Source: an uncultured Kocuria sp. (GTDB lineage Bacteria > Actinomycetota > Actinomycetes > Actinomycetales > Micrococcaceae). From it: a DNA stretch of 64,000 bases. This document shows positions 41,334 through 49,635 of this stretch, piece after piece; positions within the stretch are counted from its first letter, which is position 1; the number at the start of each line of letters is the position of its first letter. Location of the stretch: assembly GCF_947500125.1 (NCBI RefSeq), contig NZ_CANMRA010000002.1, forward strand, positions 62,001-126,000, read 5' to 3'. The notes under the pieces are model-generated. The model was not told the origin of the DNA and did not search any database. It saw only the letters and a list, made by a program, of their open reading frames with translations. The position numbers were made by a program, and so were the translations under genes.

Positions 41334-42540
41334 CCCCGGCGCCTGGACCGGCTACGACCGCGGCAGCCGGGGCTACCGCAAGGTGCTGCTGGCCCTGCTG
41401 TGCGCCGGGGTGGCGACGTTCGCCCAGCTCTACTCGGTGCAGGGCGTGCTGCCGCTCATGGCGGCGGACCTCGGGATCGACGCCGCGGAGGCGTCCCTGG
41501 GCGTCTCCGCCGCGACCCTGGGCCTCGCCGTGGGCGTCCTGCCGTGGTCCGTGGTCTCCGACCGGTGGGGCCGGCTGCGGACCATGGTGGTGGCCGTCGT
41601 CTCCGCCACGGTCCTGGGACTCGTGATGCCCCTGGCGCCCAGCTTCGAGACCGTGGTGGCGCTGCGCTTCGCGGAGGGCATCGCCCTGGGCGGGATCCCC
41701 GCCGTGGCCATGGCCTACCTCGCGGAGGAGCTCGACCGCCGGCACGCCGCCGTGGCCGCCGGCACCTACGTGGCGGGCACGAGCCTGGGCGGGCTCGCCG
41801 GGCGCATCGTCGCCGCACCCGTGGGCGACGCGTTCGGCTGGCGGACCGGCACGATCACCGTGAGCGTGCTCGCCGCGCTCGCCGCCGTGGTCTTCGTCCT
41901 GATCGCCCCGCGCCAGCGGGGCTTCGTGCGCCAGACCGTCCGGCTCACCGGGCCCGCCGGACTGCTGGGGCGTCTGCGCGCCAACCTCGCCGACCGCGGC
42001 CTGGTCGTGCTCTACCTGCAGGGCTTCCTGCTCATGGGCGGGTTCGTGGCGATCTACAACTACCTGGGCTTCCACCTCGGCGAGGAGCCGTTCGGGGTGT
42101 CCCAGACCGTGGTGAGCCTCCTGTTCCTGGCCTACCTCTCGGGCACCTGGTCCTCCGGGACGGCGGGACGGATCGCGGCGGCCCACGGGCGCCGCGTGGT
42201 CCTGGCGAGCAGCGGGACCGTCATGCTCGCCGGGCTGCTGGCCACGCTCGTCCCGTCGCTCCCCGTGATCGTGGTGGGGCTGCTGCTGTTCACCGCCGGG
42301 TTCTTCGCCGCGCACGCCGTGGCCTCTGGATGGGTGCCGGTGCGCTCCCGCACCGGCAAGGCCCAGGCCTCGTCCCTCTACACGCTCTTCTACTACGCCG
42401 GCTCGTCCGTGCTGGGCACCGCCGGCGGCGTCTTCTACACGGCCACCGGCTGGTCCGGGGCCGTCGGCTTCGTGGCGACCCTCGTGGTCCTCGCCGTGCT
42501 CCTGGTCCTCACGGTCCTCCGGGAGCCCGAGCCGGCCTGA
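41326..42540 (+). CDS. MFS transporter (YnfM-like)
   Basis: The 404-residue protein has 12 predicted helices. The SDRWGRLR loop between helices 2 and 3 is the MFS signature, and FAEGIALGGIPAVAMAYLAEE follows in helix 4. It resembles the YnfM/arabinose efflux-type exporters. The substrate is unknown. The GTG at 41326 lies inside the end of the GT87 gene, so the two are probably translated together; a role in exporting a product linked to the glycosyltransferase is possible but not shown. Confidence 0.83.
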   Translation: MADPGAWTGYDRGSRGYRKVLLALLCAGVATFAQLYSVQGVLPLMAADLGIDAAEASLGVSAATLGLAVGVLPWSVVSDRWGRLRTMVVAVVSATVLGLVMPLAPSFETVVALRFAEGIALGGIPAVAMAYLAEELDRRHAAVAAGTYVAGTSLGGLAGRIVAAPVGDAFGWRTGTITVSVLAALAAVVFVLIAPRQRGFVRQTVRLTGPAGLLGRLRANLADRGLVVLYLQGFLLMGGFVAIYNYLGFHLGEEPFGVSQTVVSLLFLAYLSGTWSSGTAGRIAAAHGRRVVLASSGTVMLAGLLATLVPSLPVIVVGLLLFTAGFFAAHAVASGWVPVRSRTGKAQASSLYTLFYYAGSSVLGTAGGVFYTATGWSGAVGFVATLVVLAVLLVLTVLREPEPA

Positions 42541-42565
42541 CCGCTCCCCGCCGGTGGGACGGCGC

Positions 42566-43318
42566 TCAGTCCTCGCTGCCGCCCCACTGCAGGGGGAGCA
42601 CCTCGAAGGAGCTCGCGAGGGGCGCTCCGAGCCGCTCGCCCACGGCGGCGGCGTTGCCCCGCAGGAAGGCGTCCGGGTCGAAGTCGGCCCAGCCCAGCCC
42701 CTCGAGGTAGGCGCGGTGGGCCCGCAGGGACTCCACGCCGGCGTCGAAGGTCTCCGTGACGTCCGCCGCGTGCCGGGCGTCGGGCGAGGCCGCCGCCCAC
42801 ACCGCCAGCACGTCGGGCCACGGCTCCAGGCCCGCCTCGATCTGCTCCGGGAAGACCCACCGGTTGCCGGCGTCCCGCACGGCGTCCAGGGTGGCCCGGC
42901 CCGTGGCGATGTGGTCGGCCTGGTTCAGGTTGGTGGCGTTGTCCCAGGTGTCCCGGAAGTTGTTGGTGATCACCACGTCCGGGCGGTTCCGGCGGACCGC
43001 CTCGGCGATCCGCCGCCGCAGCGCCACCCCGTACTCGAGCACCCCGTCCGGCTGGTGCAGGAACTCCACCTGCTCCACGCCGACGATCCGGCACGACTCC
43101 CGCTGCTCCGCCTCCCGCAGGGGGCCGCACTGCTGCGGCTCGAGTCCGTCGATGCCGGCCTCCCCGCTGGTGACCAGGCAGTAGACCACCTCCTTGCCCT
43201 GTCCGGTCCAGCGGGCCACGGCCGCGGCGGCGCCGAACTCCATGTCGTCCGGGTGCGCGACCACCACCAGGGCGCGCTTCCAGTTCTCGTCGACGTGCGT
43301 GAGCGGAGTCTCAGTCAT
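42566..43318 (-). CDS. PIG-L family deacetylase
   Basis: The 250-residue protein is a LmbE/PIG-L zinc hydrolase with VVVAHPDDMEFGAAA (metal ligands His and Asp-Asp), FLHQPDGVLEYG and NQADHIATG with the third ligand His. It resembles stand-alone deacetylases in the mycothiol and GlcNAc families, but is not clearly MshB or Mca. The ATG at 43318 is chosen because CATGAT lies 7 nt before it, like other leaderless starts here; ATGs at 43330 and 43327 are alternatives. It is monocistronic and convergent with the MFS gene. Confidence 0.83.
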   Translation of the reverse strand: MTETPLTHVDENWKRALVVVAHPDDMEFGAAAAVARWTGQGKEVVYCLVTSGEAGIDGLEPQQCGPLREAEQRESCRIVGVEQVEFLHQPDGVLEYGVALRRRIAEAVRRNRPDVVITNNFRDTWDNATNLNQADHIATGRATLDAVRDAGNRWVFPEQIEAGLEPWPDVLAVWAAASPDARHAADVTETFDAGVESLRAHRAYLEGLGWADFDPDAFLRGNAAAVGERLGAPLASSFEVLPLQWGGSED

Positions 43319-43419
43319 GGTCCCCATCATGGCCCCGGTGCCGGGGACCGGCAACGACGGCGCGGTCCAGGACGAGGATCCGGGAGGACGAGCCCGTCCC
43401 GGACCGCCGGCCGGCCGGC

Positions 43420-44076
43420 TCAGCGGCCGGCGGCGGGCACGAGGGGCAGCGCCTCCGTCAGGGCCTCCGCCGGGTCCTCGGCCTGGTTCTCGGCCTGGTC
43501 CTCGGCCCGCGCCGTGACCTCCTCGGCGCCCTCGTCCTCGTGCGTGCGCCGGCCGCGGTCCCGGACGGCGCCCACGAGCTGCCACAGCGCGTAGCCGAAC
43601 AGCGCCGTGGCGACCAGCACGATCCCGCCGCGCTTCTGCTCGGCGTCCAGGAGCGTGGCGGCGTAGCCGGCCCAGGGCACGTGGTACTTCACCAGGCCGC
43701 GCAGCTGGGTGGCGGTGACCGGGTCCGCGTCCGGGGCGGCGTTGGCGTCGCCCCGGGTCGTGAAGCTGCGCCGTCCCTCGCCGTCCACCGCCACGCCCAC
43801 GATCCGGTGGGTGACGAGGGCGGGGTCGTCCGGGCGGGGCATGAACGTCACGACGTCCCCGGTGCTCAGCCCGGCGGCGTCGTCCTCGCCCTCGAGAGGG
43901 GCGACGACGACCTGGCTGCCGGTCGGGACGGTGGGCTCCATCGAGCCGGAGAGCACCGTGAGCGGCACCCAGCCGAGCACGAGCGGCACGACGACGACGG
44001 CGAGCAGCAGCGCGGCCACCGCGCTCAGGAGAAGCACGAGCAGCGGGTGCAGGGACCTGCGGAGCGCGGTGGTCAT
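43420..44076 (-). CDS. sipW: Signal peptidase I, SipW/ER type
   Basis: The 218-residue membrane protease has an N-terminal helix (about 8-35), catalytic Ser S45 in VLSGSMEP, and His H90 in VTHRIVGV where bacterial type enzymes have Lys, so it is of the ER (SipW) type. TTRGDAN carries the conserved Asp. A second helix (about 150-170) and a long acidic tail follow. Its ATG overlaps the stop of the upstream exported protein gene (ATGA). It most likely processes the three alternate-signal proteins encoded just upstream. Confidence 0.9.
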   Translation of the reverse strand: MTTALRRSLHPLLVLLLSAVAALLLAVVVVPLVLGWVPLTVLSGSMEPTVPTGSQVVVAPLEGEDDAAGLSTGDVVTFMPRPDDPALVTHRIVGVAVDGEGRRSFTTRGDANAAPDADPVTATQLRGLVKYHVPWAGYAATLLDAEQKRGGIVLVATALFGYALWQLVGAVRDRGRRTHEDEGAEEVTARAEDQAENQAEDPAEALTEALPLVPAAGR

Positions 44077-45092
44077 GACGGGAGTCCTTCACAGTTGATG
44101 TGGCCGCTCTTGCCGGGGGCCTTGATCGTCCACGCGTAGGCACTGTCCAGGTGAGGCGTGGTCCCGGTGGAGAGCACGGCCCGGACGAGGACCTCGTAGT
44201 CCTGGCTGGGAAGATGTGCCGTGCTCAGGAGGTCGGTGGCGGTGATCCGGATGTCCCGCGCGCCGCCGTCCTGCACGGTCCGCACCGGGGTGGGCGCCCC
44301 GGTGGTGCCCGCGGGCCGGACCAGGACCTGCCACTCGGCGACGGCCGGAGCGCCGGGGTCCCCGGTCCAGGACCACCGCAGCAGCGCGGCGCTGTGGTCC
44401 CCGCCGCACCGGGCGGCCTCGGTGGCCACCGGGCGGTCAGGAGCCGTCACCGGCGGCTGCTCCTCGGGCGGCAGATCTTCGGCCGGCAGTTCTTCGGGCG
44501 GCAGCTCCACGGTGAACGGGACGGTCCAGGAACGGGTCGTCGACCAGGTGCCGTCCCCGAGGGAGACGGCCTCCAGTCGGGTGACGACCTGCAGCACCTG
44601 CCCGGCGAGCGGACGCAGCGCGTCCTCGGCGACGGCGTCGGCCGAGACCGTCAGGCAGATCGCCGCGGGCCGGTCCCGCTCCAGGGTCGCCCGGGACTCC
44701 CCGGCGACGGCCACCAGGGCCGACGCGCCCGGCGCGACGGCGGTCCACCGCGCCGCGGACCGGGCGTCGCCGCAGTCCGCGCCGGTGCGGTAGGCGAAGC
44801 GCATCTGCGCCGGCGGGGCCACGGACCTCCCGGCGGAGTCGACCAGGGAGACCTGCAGCGGCCGGTACCCGACACCGAACCCGGAGGTGTTGGTCAGGGT
44901 CGCGGAGTGCTCGACGCCCTCGGTCCCACCGACCTCGAAGCCGATCCGGCCCGCGGACATGGCGGGCACGTCGACCTGTCCGGTGGCGGACCAGCGGGCG
45001 TGGGTCCCGCCGTTCGGGGTGGTGAGCACGATGACGGCCAGCAGGACGAGGACGCCGAGCACGTAGGCCGTGGGGGTGCGGTACTGGCTCAT
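44073..45092 (-). CDS. Exported protein of the SipW operon, with Pro/Glu-rich linker
   Basis: The 339-residue protein starts with a hydrophobic signal (YVLGVLVLLAVIVLTTP) followed by THARWSATGQVDV, where ARWS resembles the processing region of SipW substrates. A beta-rich domain (about 45-200) is followed by a Pro/Glu-rich repeat linker (ELPPEELPAEDLPPEEQPP) and a second beta domain that could be fibronectin-like. It has no LPXTG anchor. It may be a minor or tip component of a surface fibre built from the neighbouring proteins. Its stop overlaps the signal peptidase start. Confidence 0.7.
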   Translation of the reverse strand: MSQYRTPTAYVLGVLVLLAVIVLTTPNGGTHARWSATGQVDVPAMSAGRIGFEVGGTEGVEHSATLTNTSGFGVGYRPLQVSLVDSAGRSVAPPAQMRFAYRTGADCGDARSAARWTAVAPGASALVAVAGESRATLERDRPAAICLTVSADAVAEDALRPLAGQVLQVVTRLEAVSLGDGTWSTTRSWTVPFTVELPPEELPAEDLPPEEQPPVTAPDRPVATEAARCGGDHSAALLRWSWTGDPGAPAVAEWQVLVRPAGTTGAPTPVRTVQDGGARDIRITATDLLSTAHLPSQDYEVLVRAVLSTGTTPHLDSAYAWTIKAPGKSGHINCEGLPS

Positions 45093-45109
45093 GGGAACTC
45101 CTGGGGGGG

Positions 45110-45700
45110 TCAGTTCTGGGTGAGGGCGACCGTGAGGGGGCCCGGCTCGACGGTCGTCCCCTGGGCCGAGGGATCGGCGGAGACGTCGTAGGCGACGACG
45201 ATGTCGTAGGCCGCGCCGTCCTGGGCCGCGGTCACGGTCCAGGAGGCCGGCCCGGGCCCGGGGGAGAGCGGCAGCGCGCCGGAGACCGGCACCAGGTCGA
45301 CGCGCGGGACGACCGTGCCGCCGGCCGGCACGGCGGGATCGACCGTGAGGGTCGCGGTGAGGTTCGTGCCCTCGACGTCGAGGGTCGCGCGGGTCGTGAC
45401 GACGACGGTGTCGCCGGGGGCCAGCGCGGCGAGGGTGTCCGCCGTCCCGGTGAGGTCGGTGGCCCCGCGACCGACGGCGCCGGTCGCGGGGTCGACGTCG
45501 GTGTGCTGGAGGGTCGTCCGCGCGGGCGCCAGCACCACGTCGAGGCTGCCGGTGCCGACGGCCTGCGTCTCGAGCGGGGCGACGTCGGACCAGCGGGCGG
45601 CCGTCCCGAGGCCGTTGCCGAGCAGGGTCAGGGCCAGCAGCGCGGCCGCGGCGGCGGCGAGGGCGCGGCCGGCGGTCGAGGGGCGGGGAGTGCGCGTCAT
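45110..45700 (-). CDS. Alternate-signal-peptide exported protein
   Basis: The 196-residue protein has a long Ala/Leu signal (ALAAAAAALLALTLLGN) ending in TAARWSDVAPLE. The WSD after the hydrophobic run matches the WSD of the first operon protein and is the mark of the SipW-cognate signal class. The rest is a beta-rich, Thr/Val/Pro-rich extracellular domain with no Cys. It is the second gene of the operon, after a strong stem-loop, so it is probably made in smaller amounts than the first product. The ATG at 45700 is preceded by a weak purine-rich site. Confidence 0.72.
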   Translation of the reverse strand: MTRTPRPSTAGRALAAAAAALLALTLLGNGLGTAARWSDVAPLETQAVGTGSLDVVLAPARTTLQHTDVDPATGAVGRGATDLTGTADTLAALAPGDTVVVTTRATLDVEGTNLTATLTVDPAVPAGGTVVPRVDLVPVSGALPLSPGPGPASWTVTAAQDGAAYDIVVAYDVSADPSAQGTTVEPGPLTVALTQN

Positions 45701-45752
45701 GGAAGCCTCTGGGGGTGAGACGGAACGAGACGGAAAGGCGAGGGGTGGAGCG

Positions 45753-45782
45753 CCCCGGTGCGGCGTCGTCGCCGCACCGGGG
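45753..45782 (-). terminator. Intra-operon stem-loop after the major exported protein gene
   Basis: CCCCGGTGCGGCG (45753-45765) and CGCCGCACCGGGG (45770-45782) form a perfect 13-bp stem with a TCGT loop, 14 bp after the stop of the first gene. It can act as a partial terminator or RNA stabiliser. Confidence 0.75.
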
Positions 45783-45796
45783 TCCTCCGGGGCGGC

Positions 45797-46384
45797 TCAG
45801 ATGCTCTGGTCGAGCACCAGGTTGAAGCCCTTCAGGGACTGGGCCGGGATGTTCTGTCCCTCCTGGTTCTTGACGCTGTCGGCGTTCCAGGTGAAGGCCG
45901 CGGTCACGTTGACCATCTGGCCGTCGTTGGCCCTGGTGACCTCGTAGAGCCCGTCCTCGTTGCCGTCGGAGAGCCCGTCGACCTCCAGGTCGTAGTCGAC
46001 GTACGTGCCGAGGACGGACTCGAGGTTCGCCGGCAGGTCCAGGGCCAGGGTGCCCTGGAGGGTCTCGCCCTCGGCCTGGATGGTCGGGGAGACCTTGAGC
46101 TTGACGGTGTCGCCGGGGACGACCTGGTACGTGTTGATGTCGATGGCCTTGTCGTTGCCGTCGGTCCAGGTAACGCCCTCGGCCAGGGCGAGGCTCAGCT
46201 CGCCGGTGGCGACGGTGGCGTCCGAGGCGATGGCCTCGGAGTCGGACCACTTCGAGAAGGTCCCGCCGCCGGCGGCGAGGAGGCCGACGGCCACGGCTCC
46301 GGCCAGGACGGCCTTGCCGGTGCGCCGGTTCCTGCCGGCCTGGGCGGTGGAGTCGGACAGGGGGTTCTGCGATGCAGCGTTCAT
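45797..46384 (-). CDS. TasA-like alternate-signal-peptide exported protein (likely major subunit)
   Basis: The 195-residue protein starts with a charged head, then RTGKAVLAGAVAVGLLAAGGGTFSKWSDSE, read in parts, in which the hydrophobic run ending at FSKWSD is the alternate signal type processed by SipW-like peptidases. The mature part is a beta-sandwich-like region with VVPGDTVKLKVSP (the amphipathic TasA/CalY-type stretch) and many Asp and Asn residues. Such proteins form biofilm fibres in Bacillus; actinobacterial members are uncharacterised. It is the first gene of the operon, followed by a stem-loop, as expected for a major structural protein. AAGGCGG lies before the ATG. Confidence 0.78.
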   Translation of the reverse strand: MNAASQNPLSDSTAQAGRNRRTGKAVLAGAVAVGLLAAGGGTFSKWSDSEAIASDATVATGELSLALAEGVTWTDGNDKAIDINTYQVVPGDTVKLKVSPTIQAEGETLQGTLALDLPANLESVLGTYVDYDLEVDGLSDGNEDGLYEVTRANDGQMVNVTAAFTWNADSVKNQEGQNIPAQSLKGFNLVLDQSI

Positions 46385-46784
46385 GGTTCCGCCTTCGAGC
46401 GTGGAGAGGGGTGAGAGGAAGGATCGCGCGGGATCGGTGCGCGGGTCGTGCCGGGCATCCGGTGGGGTGTCCGCGGAGGCGGCGGGCGCCCCGTCCCCCC
46501 GGATCACGGGGGACGGGAGGCCTGCTGCGACGGCCGCGCCTCGGCGCGCCGGCCCGGGAGCCGCAGTGGATCGCCCGGGGAAGCCGCCGGCAGCCCTGCC
46601 GCCGGATTCCCTTGACACGTCAACCCTAGACAAAAGTCTATGAATTCGAACAGGTTTTTCCTGTCCCCACTTCACCTGACGTTACTGACTGGTAATGTCC
46701 CCGCTTCGGCGGTCTCCCGGGGCGGCGGGCCTAGGATGCCGGGGGAGGGCTCCCGACCGGAGGAGCCGGGACCGGAGGACCGAG
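46385..46784. other. 400-bp divergent intergenic region with a long leader
   Basis: No credible gene is seen. The half next to the exported protein gene (46385-46600) is GC-rich and holds a hairpin, CCCGTCCCCC (46490-46499) with GGGGGACGGG (46508-46517). The far part (46610-46700) is AT-rich and holds three small palindromes. On the minus strand TAGACT (46640-46635) is a likely -10, which would give the exported-protein operon a leader of about 240 nt. TAGGAT at 46732-46737 is a likely -10 for fdhD. Confidence 0.55.
46612..46664. promoter_or_regulatory. Cluster of three palindromes before the exported-protein operon
   Basis: Three inverted repeats lie within 53 bp: TTGAC-N2-GTCAA (46612-46623), TAGAC-N4-GTCTA (46627-46640) and ACAGG-N5-CCTGT (46650-46664), with a GAATTC (46642-46647) between the last two. 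The minus-strand -10 candidate TAGACT is part of the second palindrome, so these are good operator candidates. Confidence 0.55.
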
Positions 46785-47645
46785 ATGACGCGAGCTTCCC
46801 AGCGCCGGCGCGTGCACCGGTACACCGCCGACGGCGACGGAACCGGGCGGGCGGACACCCTGGCCGGCGAGGAGCCCCTGGAGATCCGGCTCGACGGCCG
46901 GCCGTTCACCGTCACCATGCGCACGCCCGGCCACGACTTCGACCTCGTGGCCGGGTTCCTCGTCTCCGAGGGCGTGGTGCGCGCGCCGTCCGAGATCGTG
47001 CAGATGGACTACCGCAGCGGCATCGGCCCGGACGGGCAGCGGACCTACAACGTGGTGGAGGTCCGGCTCGCGCCCGGCGTCGCCCTGCCGGACACCTCCA
47101 TGGAGCGGCACGTCTACACGTCGTCGTCGTGCGGGGTCTGCGGCACGGCGTCCATCGAGGCCGTCACCAAGGTCTCCGCCTTCGACCCGGCCGGGGACCC
47201 GGTCCGGCTGCCCGTGCCGGCGGTCCTGGCCCTGCCGGACCGGCTGCGCACCGGCCAGAAGCTGTTCTCCACGACCGGGGGCGTCCACGCCGCAGGTCTC
47301 TTCCGCCTCCCCGACGGCGCCGCCGCGACCGACGGCGCCGCCGAGCCCGAGCTGCTGTGCGTGCGCGAGGACGTGGGGCGGCACAACGCCGTGGACAAGG
47401 TCGTGGGCTGGGCGCTGCGCGAGGGTCTCCTGCCCCTGCGCTCCACCGTCCTGCAGGTCTCGGGCCGCGCCTCGTTCGAACTGGTGCAGAAGGCCTACAT
47501 GGCCGGCGTCCCGGCCCTCGCGGCCGTCTCGGCGCCCTCCGCCCTCGCCGTGGACCTCGCGGACGAGGCAGGCGTCACGCTGCTCGGCTTCAGCCGCGGC
47601 ACCTCGTTCAACGCCTACGCCCACCGGGAGCGGCTCGTCCCCTGA
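46785..47645 (+). CDS. fdhD: Formate dehydrogenase sulfurtransferase accessory protein (FdhD)
   Basis: FdhD transfers sulfur to the molybdenum cofactor of formate dehydrogenase and binds bis-MGD. The 286-residue protein has the sulfur-accepting pair C116 and C119 (SSSCGVCG), PGHDFDLVAGFLVSEG, the GGVHAAGLF motif and REDVGRHNAVDK. The ATG at 46785 has GGAGGA 6 nt upstream, which favours it over the in-frame start at 46695. No formate dehydrogenase gene is in the window, so its target must lie elsewhere. Confidence 0.93.
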   Translation: MTRASQRRRVHRYTADGDGTGRADTLAGEEPLEIRLDGRPFTVTMRTPGHDFDLVAGFLVSEGVVRAPSEIVQMDYRSGIGPDGQRTYNVVEVRLAPGVALPDTSMERHVYTSSSCGVCGTASIEAVTKVSAFDPAGDPVRLPVPAVLALPDRLRTGQKLFSTTGGVHAAGLFRLPDGAAATDGAAEPELLCVREDVGRHNAVDKVVGWALREGLLPLRSTVLQVSGRASFELVQKAYMAGVPALAAVSAPSALAVDLADEAGVTLLGFSRGTSFNAYAHRERLVP

Positions 47646-47672
47646 GTGCGCCGGGAGCGCCACGGCGCTGGC

Positions 47673-47678
47673 TACGAT
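47673..47678 (+). promoter_or_regulatory. Candidate leaderless -10 (TACGAT) of the amidotransferase gene
   Basis: TACGAT ends 6 nt before the ATG at 47685, with no Shine-Dalgarno sequence between. Confidence 0.45.
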
Positions 47679-47684
47679 GGAGTC

Positions 47685-48419
47685 ATGAAGCCCTTCCTGC
47701 TGCTCGCCACCCGCGCCGAGGACGACGTCGCGGACGAGGAGTACGAGACCATCCGCCGCTTCAGCGGCCTGCAGGAGAGCAGCCTCCACCGGGTCCGGCT
47801 GGAGGCCGGGCCCATGCCGCCGATCGACCTCGAGCGCTACTCCGGGGTCATCATCGGCGGGTCCCCGTTCAACTCCTCCGACCCGCCGCAGCTGAAGTCC
47901 GAGGTGCAGCGGCGGGCCGAGTCCGAGATGCGGGACCTGCTCGACGAGGTCGTCGACCGGGACTTCCCCTTCCTCGGGGCCTGCTACGGCGTCGGCACCC
48001 TCGGCACCCACCAGGGCGGGATCGTGGACCGCAGCCGTGGCGAGGAGATCGGCGTCATCGAGGTCACCCTCACCGACGAGGGGCTGCGGGACCCGCTGCT
48101 CCGGGAGTTCCCGCCCGCGTTCCACGGCTTCGTGGGGCACAAGGAGGGCACGCGCACCCTGGCGCCCGCCGCCGTCCTGCTGGCGACCGGCACGGACTGC
48201 CCCGTCCAGATGTTCCGGATCAAGCGCAACCTCTACGCGACCCAGTTCCACCCCGAGCTCGACGCCCCCGCGCTGCTCAACCGGATCGAGGCGTACAAGG
48301 AGCACGGGTACTTCCCGGTCGCCGAGGCCGAGGACGTCAAGGACCGCATCCGCACGGGGCCGCCCGTGACGGAGCCCGAGAAGATCCTCGCCGCGTTCGT
48401 GGACCGCTACGCGCGCTGA
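47685..48419 (+). CDS. Class I glutamine amidotransferase-like protein
   Basis: The 244-residue protein has a class I amidotransferase fold: FLGACYGVGTLGTHQGG with the nucleophile Cys, and YATQFHPELD with the catalytic His, followed by the Glu. It is a free-standing domain of the type annotated as glutamine amidotransferase or GMP synthase-like. No synthase partner is adjacent, so the acceptor is unknown. The ATG at 47685 follows a leaderless-type -10. It lies 39 bp after fdhD, with its own promoter. Confidence 0.82.
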   Translation: MKPFLLLATRAEDDVADEEYETIRRFSGLQESSLHRVRLEAGPMPPIDLERYSGVIIGGSPFNSSDPPQLKSEVQRRAESEMRDLLDEVVDRDFPFLGACYGVGTLGTHQGGIVDRSRGEEIGVIEVTLTDEGLRDPLLREFPPAFHGFVGHKEGTRTLAPAAVLLATGTDCPVQMFRIKRNLYATQFHPELDAPALLNRIEAYKEHGYFPVAEAEDVKDRIRTGPPVTEPEKILAAFVDRYAR

Positions 48420-48485
48420 CGTCCCCGGCCGCCGGGAACCCGCGCCCCCCGAACTGTCGCGTGTCCGGAGGAGATCGGCTGGGGA

Positions 48486-48491
48486 TACCGT
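48486..48491 (+). promoter_or_regulatory. Candidate leaderless -10 (TACCGT) of the CPBP protease gene
   Basis: TACCGT ends 7 nt before the ATG at 48499. GGGAGG lies between, but only 2 nt from the start codon, which is too close for normal ribosome binding. Confidence 0.4.
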
Positions 48492-48498
48492 GGGAGGT

Positions 48499-49626
48499 AT
48501 GACCACGCGCGCCGCCCCCTGGAGGCAAGGGCCTCTCGACGACCACCGCACGTCCCCCGGTCCCCGCCTCCTGCCGTACCACCGGCTCGGTCACGCCGAC
48601 CCGGAGCACCGGTGGTGGAAGCCGCTCGTGGAGCTGCTGCTCTTCGGGGCCTTCTACGTGGTGCTGACGATCATCTTCGGCATCGTGTGGGCCGTGGGGC
48701 TCGTGGTCGTGCGCGGCGAGGAGGCCCTGGACGAGATCTTCCTCGCGGGCACGGAGCTGGACATGATGGACCCGGCGATCTTCTTCATGCTGTTCTTCTC
48801 CCTGGTCCTCATGATCCCGGCGCTCCTCGCGGCCCGGGCCATCATGGGCCCACGGCCAGTCGGGCTGCTGCTGTCCGTGACGGGGCGGCTGCGCTGGGGC
48901 TTCCTCGGCCGGTGCCTCCTGGTGGCACTCGTGGTCTACGCGGTGGGCCACGCGGCCGCCGCCCTCGTGGAGTACGCGCTGCTCGGGACGCTGACCGCCC
49001 CGCAGCCGGTGGAGGGCTTCTGGTGGCTGATCGCGATGATCGTGCTCGTGGTCCCGCTGCAGTGCGCGGCGGAGGAGCTCGTCTTCCGGGGCTACCTGCT
49101 GCAGACCGTGGGGCGGTGGCTGCGCCGGCCCGTGTTCGCGATCCTGCTGCCCGTGCCCCTGTTCACGTTCGGGCACCTCTACGACGCCTGGGGGCTGCTG
49201 GCGGTCGCGGTCATGGCGGTCGTCGCCGGCTATCTGACCTGGCGCACCGGCGGGCTCGAGGCGGCGATCGCCCTGCACGTGGTCAACAACGTGATCGCGA
49301 CGCTCTTCGGGGCCCTCAGCCTGGCCGACCCCGACGCCGAGGAGTCCTCCTGGGTGGCCCTGGCGATCTCCGCGGGCATGCAGCTGCTCTTCGCGTGGCT
49401 CGTGGTCCGCGACGCGGGCCGGCGAGGCGTCGAGGTGACCCGGACGGTGCACCCGCCGCGGCTGCCCGTCCTCCTCGCCCCGGGGCCCGGTCCCGGCGGG
49501 CACCCCGGGGGCGGATCCGGCCGGCCGGACCACGAGCCCGCCGCCTGGGTGTGCCCCGGCCCGCCGGCCTGCCCCGGCCACTGGGCGGAGCGGGCGCCCG
49601 GCCCCGCGCCGCAGCCCCTTTCGTAG
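48499..49626 (+). CDS. CPBP family intramembrane metalloprotease
   Basis: The 375-residue protein has about eight transmembrane helices and the CPBP (Abi/Rce1-like) motifs: EELVFRGYLLQ with the Glu-Glu and Arg of motif 1, FTFGHLYD with a metal-ligand His, and LHVVNNVIA with the second His. These enzymes cleave within membranes or after prenylated motifs. The C-terminus is a long, Pro/Gly-rich cytoplasmic tail. The ATG at 48499 is used; two in-frame upstream codons give a start at 48490. Its stop codon is part of the -10 of the next gene. Confidence 0.83.
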   Translation: MTTRAAPWRQGPLDDHRTSPGPRLLPYHRLGHADPEHRWWKPLVELLLFGAFYVVLTIIFGIVWAVGLVVVRGEEALDEIFLAGTELDMMDPAIFFMLFFSLVLMIPALLAARAIMGPRPVGLLLSVTGRLRWGFLGRCLLVALVVYAVGHAAAALVEYALLGTLTAPQPVEGFWWLIAMIVLVVPLQCAAEELVFRGYLLQTVGRWLRRPVFAILLPVPLFTFGHLYDAWGLLAVAVMAVVAGYLTWRTGGLEAAIALHVVNNVIATLFGALSLADPDAEESSWVALAISAGMQLLFAWLVVRDAGRRGVEVTRTVHPPRLPVLLAPGPGPGGHPGGGSGRPDHEPAAWVCPGPPACPGHWAERAPGPAPQPLS

Positions 49627-49629
49627 ACT
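49624..49629 (+). promoter_or_regulatory. Candidate leaderless -10 (TAGACT) of the M18 aminopeptidase gene
   Basis: TAGACT ends 6 nt before the ATG at 49636. Its first three bases are the stop codon of the CPBP protease gene. Confidence 0.5.
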
Positions 49630-49635
49630 GACCGC

